From assembly GCA_037446075.1 (NCBI GenBank), contig JBBIJH010000114.1:1-8840 (forward strand): DNA of 8,840 nt, in the 5' to 3' direction. Each line of letters starts with the position of its first letter. Positions within the stretch are counted from its first letter, which is position 1. The DNA comes from JBBIJH01 sp037446075. GTDB taxonomy: Bacteria; Bacteroidota; Ignavibacteria; UBA10030; JAHEZR01. Made by a program: the position numbers and the translations under genes. The notes under the pieces were generated by a model. That model did not search any database and was not told where the DNA came from. It saw nothing but the letters and a program-made list of their open reading frames with translations. Positions 6,028 to 8,840 of the stretch are shown piece after piece.

Positions 6028-7059
6028 ATGCCGAACTTTCAGTCCGAATACAACCGCTACCGAAGGCTTATTGATCAACGTTTGCGGATTCTGGCGGATG
6101 AAGGTGATAGGAAACCGCGGTCCATTGCCGCCCCACTCCGATATGTGCTATCAGGCGGTGGAAAGAGACTTCGCCCCATGCTCTTGCTGCTTGCCTACCA
6201 GGCAGTGAAAGGAGACTCGATCCGCGAGGTAACATGGCGGACGCCGAAGAAAGCAACGCCCCACTTTAGCCCTGCCATCGACGCAGCGCTGGCAATTGAA
6301 GCTCTCCACAACTTCACTCTTGTGCATGACGATATTATGGACCGCGCTCCTTCACGAAGAGGGCGTGCAACGGTACATAGCAAGTGGGACGATAGTACTG
6401 CGATCCTCGTTGGAGACGAACTCGTAGCCCTTGCTTACCGTTCGATACTGAAGTCGAAAACTCCACGTCTTCGGGAAATTCTCCGCGTTTTCACGGATTG
6501 TCTCCTTGAAGTCTGCGAGGGGCAAGGATACGATAAAGAGTTTGAAGGTCGGAGCGATGTGAGCCTCAGAGAGTACCTCAGGATGATTGAGAAAAAAACT
6601 GGACGGATGCTGTCCGATGCTGCCGTAATTGGGGGCCTTCTCGGAGGAGCCACGGAGCGCGAGTTAAGGGCCTTGAAGAAATACGGCCAGCACATCGGGC
6701 GTGCATTTCAAATCCAGGACGACTTGCTGGATGTAACGGGCGGAAGATCCTTTGGAAAGAGAATCGGTGGTGATATAGTAGAGGGGAAGAAAACCTATCT
6801 CCTTCTCACTGCTTACCATCTTGTCCCCGAGCACAAAAGGCACTTGCTGGATAAAATAGTAATGAGACGGAGCATTCGCAAAAGCGATGTGCAGACTGTG
6901 CGGAAGCTCTATCAGCGATACGGAGTGTTAGACAATGCTCGTCGCGAGGTGGAAAAGAATCTGCGGGAAGCTCAACGTGCACTGGAAAATATGAAGCCGA
7001 GCCGAGCGCGTGAGATGCTTCGCTGGGTTGCTGAAATGCTTCACGACCGGGAAATGTGA
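6028..7059 (+). CDS. trans-polyprenyl diphosphate synthase (FPP/GGPP or longer-chain type)
   Basis: Class I all-alpha prenyltransferase that extends allylic diphosphates with isopentenyl diphosphate, feeding quinones, carotenoids or undecaprenyl carriers. The 343 residues contain GGGKRLRP at 43-50 (IPP-binding), the first Asp-rich motif DDIMD at 101-105 followed by RRG (110-112), KT at 180-181, the second Asp-rich motif DDLLD at 221-225, and GGDIVEGKKT at 237-246. All catalytic aspartates are present. The first motif lacks the two-residue insertion seen in typical bacterial FPP synthases, and the fifth residue before it is aromatic (F96). Both suggest a GGPP-type or related chain length, but this is only inference. 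Residues about 62-85 hold roughly a dozen more residues (around TWRTPKKATPHFSP) than I expect between the first motif region and ALAIE. It is the first gene of the plus-strand block; ptsH starts 9 bases after its stop. Confidence 0.93.
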   Translation: MPNFQSEYNRYRRLIDQRLRILADEGDRKPRSIAAPLRYVLSGGGKRLRPMLLLLAYQAVKGDSIREVTWRTPKKATPHFSPAIDAALAIEALHNFTLVHDDIMDRAPSRRGRATVHSKWDDSTAILVGDELVALAYRSILKSKTPRLREILRVFTDCLLEVCEGQGYDKEFEGRSDVSLREYLRMIEKKTGRMLSDAAVIGGLLGGATERELRALKKYGQHIGRAFQIQDDLLDVTGGRSFGKRIGGDIVEGKKTYLLLTAYHLVPEHKRHLLDKIVMRRSIRKSDVQTVRKLYQRYGVLDNARREVEKNLREAQRALENMKPSRAREMLRWVAEMLHDREM

Positions 7060-7068
7060 TCGAGACCA

Positions 7069-7335
7069 ATGATCGAACGAGAAGTCACGATCAAGAACCG
7101 TACAGGTTTGCACATTCGGCCGGCGGCGGCCCTCGTGAAGATGGCGGCGAAGTTCAAATCAGAATTCCTGATTTACAAAGATGGAGTGGAAATCAACGGG
7201 AAGAGCATCATCGGTGTGATGACCTTAGCAGCGGAGCAGGGAGCAAAGCTGATCCTCCGCTTCATCGGAGAGGATGAAGAGGACGCAGCCCGTGCCGTCG
7301 TGGAGTTCTTCGAGAGAGGATTCGACGAGGTCTAA
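7069..7335 (+). CDS. ptsH: HPr phosphocarrier protein of the PTS
   Basis: Small cytosolic phosphocarrier that takes phosphate from enzyme I on a histidine and passes it to EIIA proteins. At 88 residues it has the standard HPr length and layout. GLHIRPAA places the active-site histidine at H15 with R17 and P18 after it, and NGKSIIGVMTLAA places the regulatory serine at S46, the site HPr kinase uses in Bacillus. Both sites are at canonical numbers. S46 with a SIIGVM context makes HPrK control plausible, but no hprK is in the window. The ATG has no strong SD (GAGACCA just upstream); it lies 9 bases after the prenyltransferase stop and 15 bases before ptsI, so translational coupling is likely. 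Whether it serves sugar uptake or a regulatory (nitrogen-type) PTS cannot be decided here. Confidence 0.96.
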   Translation: MIEREVTIKNRTGLHIRPAAALVKMAAKFKSEFLIYKDGVEINGKSIIGVMTLAAEQGAKLILRFIGEDEEDAARAVVEFFERGFDEV

Positions 7336-7350
7336 CTTTCTGCCATTTCG

Positions 7351-8840
7351 ATGGAGCAAAGAGGAAACGCGAGAGAAGAAGTCACCCTTCAGGGCATTCC
7401 CGCCTCGCCAGGGATTGCGATGGGCCCAGTCCATCTGTTTAACAAGCACATCCCCAAGATCCCTGAACGTGAAATCTCACAGGGGGAAATCGAGACCGAG
7501 ATTGAGCGCCTTCGGCATGCCGTGGTGCGCTCGGAGAAGGAGCTGGAGAAAATCCTTGCCTACGCAGAACAGAAACTAGGGGCGGGGAAGTCAAAGATCT
7601 TTGAAGCGCAGATCATGATCCTGAACGATTCCCTTCTCTTCGATACGATCGAACAGCGGATTCGGAAAGAGCGGCGGAATGCCGAGTTCATCATCCACGA
7701 TGAGCTGAACAAATATCAACGGTTGATGCTAGCAGCGAACGATGAGTACATGCGCGAACGCGCTTATGATGTGGAGGATCTGAAAAACCGGATCGTGCGA
7801 AACATTCAACAGGAACGCCTCCATTCTCGCCTCGAAGGATCCTTCGTCATCGTTGCCGAGAATCTCACTGCCGCGGACACGATTCTTTTCAGTCGGATCG
7901 AGGTTCTCGGCTATGCGACAGACGTGGGCGGAATCACCTCTCACGCTGCTCTCATCTCTCGGTCGTTGAATATCCCGGCGGTTCTTGGGCTTCGTGACAT
8001 CACGAACCGCGTGACCTCAGGCGACTACATCGTCATCGATGGCTATTCTGGCCGACTTGTGATTCATCCCACGGAGCAGACAATCGAAGAGTACAGGGCG
8101 CGAAAGGAAAAGTACAGGGCCTTTGAGGAAAAGCTCGCTGGCCTGCGGAAGCTTCCTTGTGAAACGCTGGATGGAAAACGAATCAACCTTTCCGCGAACA
8201 TCGAGTTTGAAGAAGAGCTAGACTTTGCCCTACTGCAAGGTGCCGAGGGTGTCGGGTTATACCGGACGGAGCGCATGCTTCTCAACCGCGAGGTGATTCC
8301 CAGTGAAGAAGAACAGTACGAGGAGTATAAACGGATCGCAGAGAAAATATTCCCGCAGCAGGTGATCTTAAGGACGTTCGACTTTGGGGGCGACAAGGTC
8401 TTCCCCCAGAGTTTGCCGGAAGCGAACCCCTTCCTTGGATGGAGAGGGATCCGAATCTGCCTGGATGAGCCGCAGCTTTTTCTTGAGCAGTTGCGTGCGA
8501 TTCTCCGCGCAAGCGCACGAAAGAACGTCGCGATGATGTTTCCGATGATTGCAACTGTGAAGGAGCTCCGGGAGGCAAAGAAAATTACAGAGCAAGCAAA
8601 GGCCGAACTCCGTGAGAAGAAAATCCCTTTCGACGAGCAGATAAAGATCGGAGTGATGATTGAGGTTCCTTCCGCGGCTGTCATGGCTGAAGAGATCGCC
8701 CGTGAGTCAGATTTCGTGAGCATCGGAACGAACGACCTGATTCAATATTTGCTCGCTGTGGACCGGACGAATAGCGTTGTGGCCGATTTGTACCAGGAAT
8801 TTCATCCCGCTGTCCTCCGTTCTATCAAGCACATCGCTGA
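7351..8840 (+). CDS. ptsI: PTS enzyme I, phosphoenolpyruvate-protein phosphotransferase (3' end outside window)
   Basis: Cytosolic enzyme that autophosphorylates from phosphoenolpyruvate and phosphorylates HPr, encoded just upstream. The window holds 496 residues of an expected total near 570-590. The N-terminal region (from GIPASPGIAMG, residues about 15-25) contains the HPr-binding helical domain. The swivelling domain carries the PEP-enzyme signature GGITSHAALISR with phosphohistidine H198. The PEP-binding TIM barrel shows GLYRTERMLLNRE with R305, RTFDFGGDK near 348-356, NPFLGWRGIRICLD, and the second signature SIGTNDLIQY with N461 and D462. The catalytic cysteine of the C-terminal end lies beyond the edge. 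An isoleucine replaces the arginine usual in GGRTSH, still within the PROSITE pattern. No GAF domain is fused at the N-terminus, so this is not a PtsP-type enzyme I. The ATG at 7351 has no SD; the next in-frame upstream codons give no better start before a stop at 7333. Confidence 0.97.
   Translation, partial: MEQRGNAREEVTLQGIPASPGIAMGPVHLFNKHIPKIPEREISQGEIETEIERLRHAVVRSEKELEKILAYAEQKLGAGKSKIFEAQIMILNDSLLFDTIEQRIRKERRNAEFIIHDELNKYQRLMLAANDEYMRERAYDVEDLKNRIVRNIQQERLHSRLEGSFVIVAENLTAADTILFSRIEVLGYATDVGGITSHAALISRSLNIPAVLGLRDITNRVTSGDYIVIDGYSGRLVIHPTEQTIEEYRARKEKYRAFEEKLAGLRKLPCETLDGKRINLSANIEFEEELDFALLQGAEGVGLYRTERMLLNREVIPSEEEQYEEYKRIAEKIFPQQVILRTFDFGGDKVFPQSLPEANPFLGWRGIRICLDEPQLFLEQLRAILRASARKNVAMMFPMIATVKELREAKKITEQAKAELREKKIPFDEQIKIGVMIEVPSAAVMAEEIARESDFVSIGTNDLIQYLLAVDRTNSVVADLYQEFHPAVLRSIKHIA

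Noticed and set aside
5444..6208. 254-codon open frame on the plus strand
   Set aside because: It is antisense to the nucleotidyltransferase, crosses the AT-rich spacer and runs into the polyprenyl synthase in another frame. Both real genes have clear motifs.
7942..7944. Possible inactive enzyme I because GGITSH replaces GGRTSH
   Set aside because: The residue between GG and T is variable in the PEP-enzyme family, the histidine is present and all other visible motifs are intact.
8064..8723. 219-codon open frame on the minus strand, serine- and phenylalanine-rich
   Set aside because: It is antisense to the enzyme I barrel. The Ser/Phe/Arg-rich make-up is the mirror of Glu/Lys-rich coding on the other strand.
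1..8840. Mobile element, CRISPR array, tRNA or toxin-antitoxin genes
   Set aside because: No short regularly spaced repeats, terminal inverted repeats, transposase or integrase motifs, cloverleaf or small paired genes were seen.

Overview
This window looks like ordinary chromosomal DNA of a free-living bacterium of roughly 50% GC, most likely from the Bacteroidota/Chlorobiota (FCB) side of the tree. Three things point there: a secreted protein built from a choice-of-anchor-J/MAM-like domain plus lamin-tail domains; a polyprenyl diphosphate synthase with wording typical of that group (HNFTLVHDDIMDRAPSRRG, VCEGQGYD); and a sugar nucleotidyltransferase of the GDT / GWYDCGSPETLL type. The placement is inferred from remembered family sequences, not from a search.

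Layout: seven genes form two divergent blocks on either side of an AT-rich spacer (5864-6027). To the left, all on the minus strand and read from 5863 down to 1, are a sugar-phosphate nucleotidyltransferase with a hexapeptide-repeat tail, metK (SAM synthetase), ahcY (S-adenosylhomocysteine hydrolase) and a large secreted lamin-tail protein that runs off the left edge. The first three are 42 and 52 bases apart and are probably co-transcribed. The secreted protein follows a 122-base gap holding a perfect 9-bp inverted repeat, and may be a separate unit. To the right, on the plus strand, are a trans-polyprenyl diphosphate synthase, ptsH (HPr) and ptsI (enzyme I), 9 and 15 bases apart. ptsI runs off the right edge after 496 codons.

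Function: MetK makes S-adenosylmethionine, and AhcY removes the S-adenosylhomocysteine left after methyl transfer, so the pair forms two steps of the activated methyl cycle. The nucleotidyltransferase makes an NDP-sugar, probably for cell-surface glycans. The right block joins isoprenoid chain elongation to the general phosphotransfer proteins of the PTS, with active-site histidines (HPr His15, EI His198) and the HPr regulatory serine (Ser46) in place. No sugar permease is visible here.

I saw no tRNA, rRNA, CRISPR array, insertion sequence, phage gene or recognisable riboswitch. The most notable feature is the secreted protein's internal duplication, two copies of a ~272-residue CARDB-like + lamin-tail unit. 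I did not find a convincing undescribed system.
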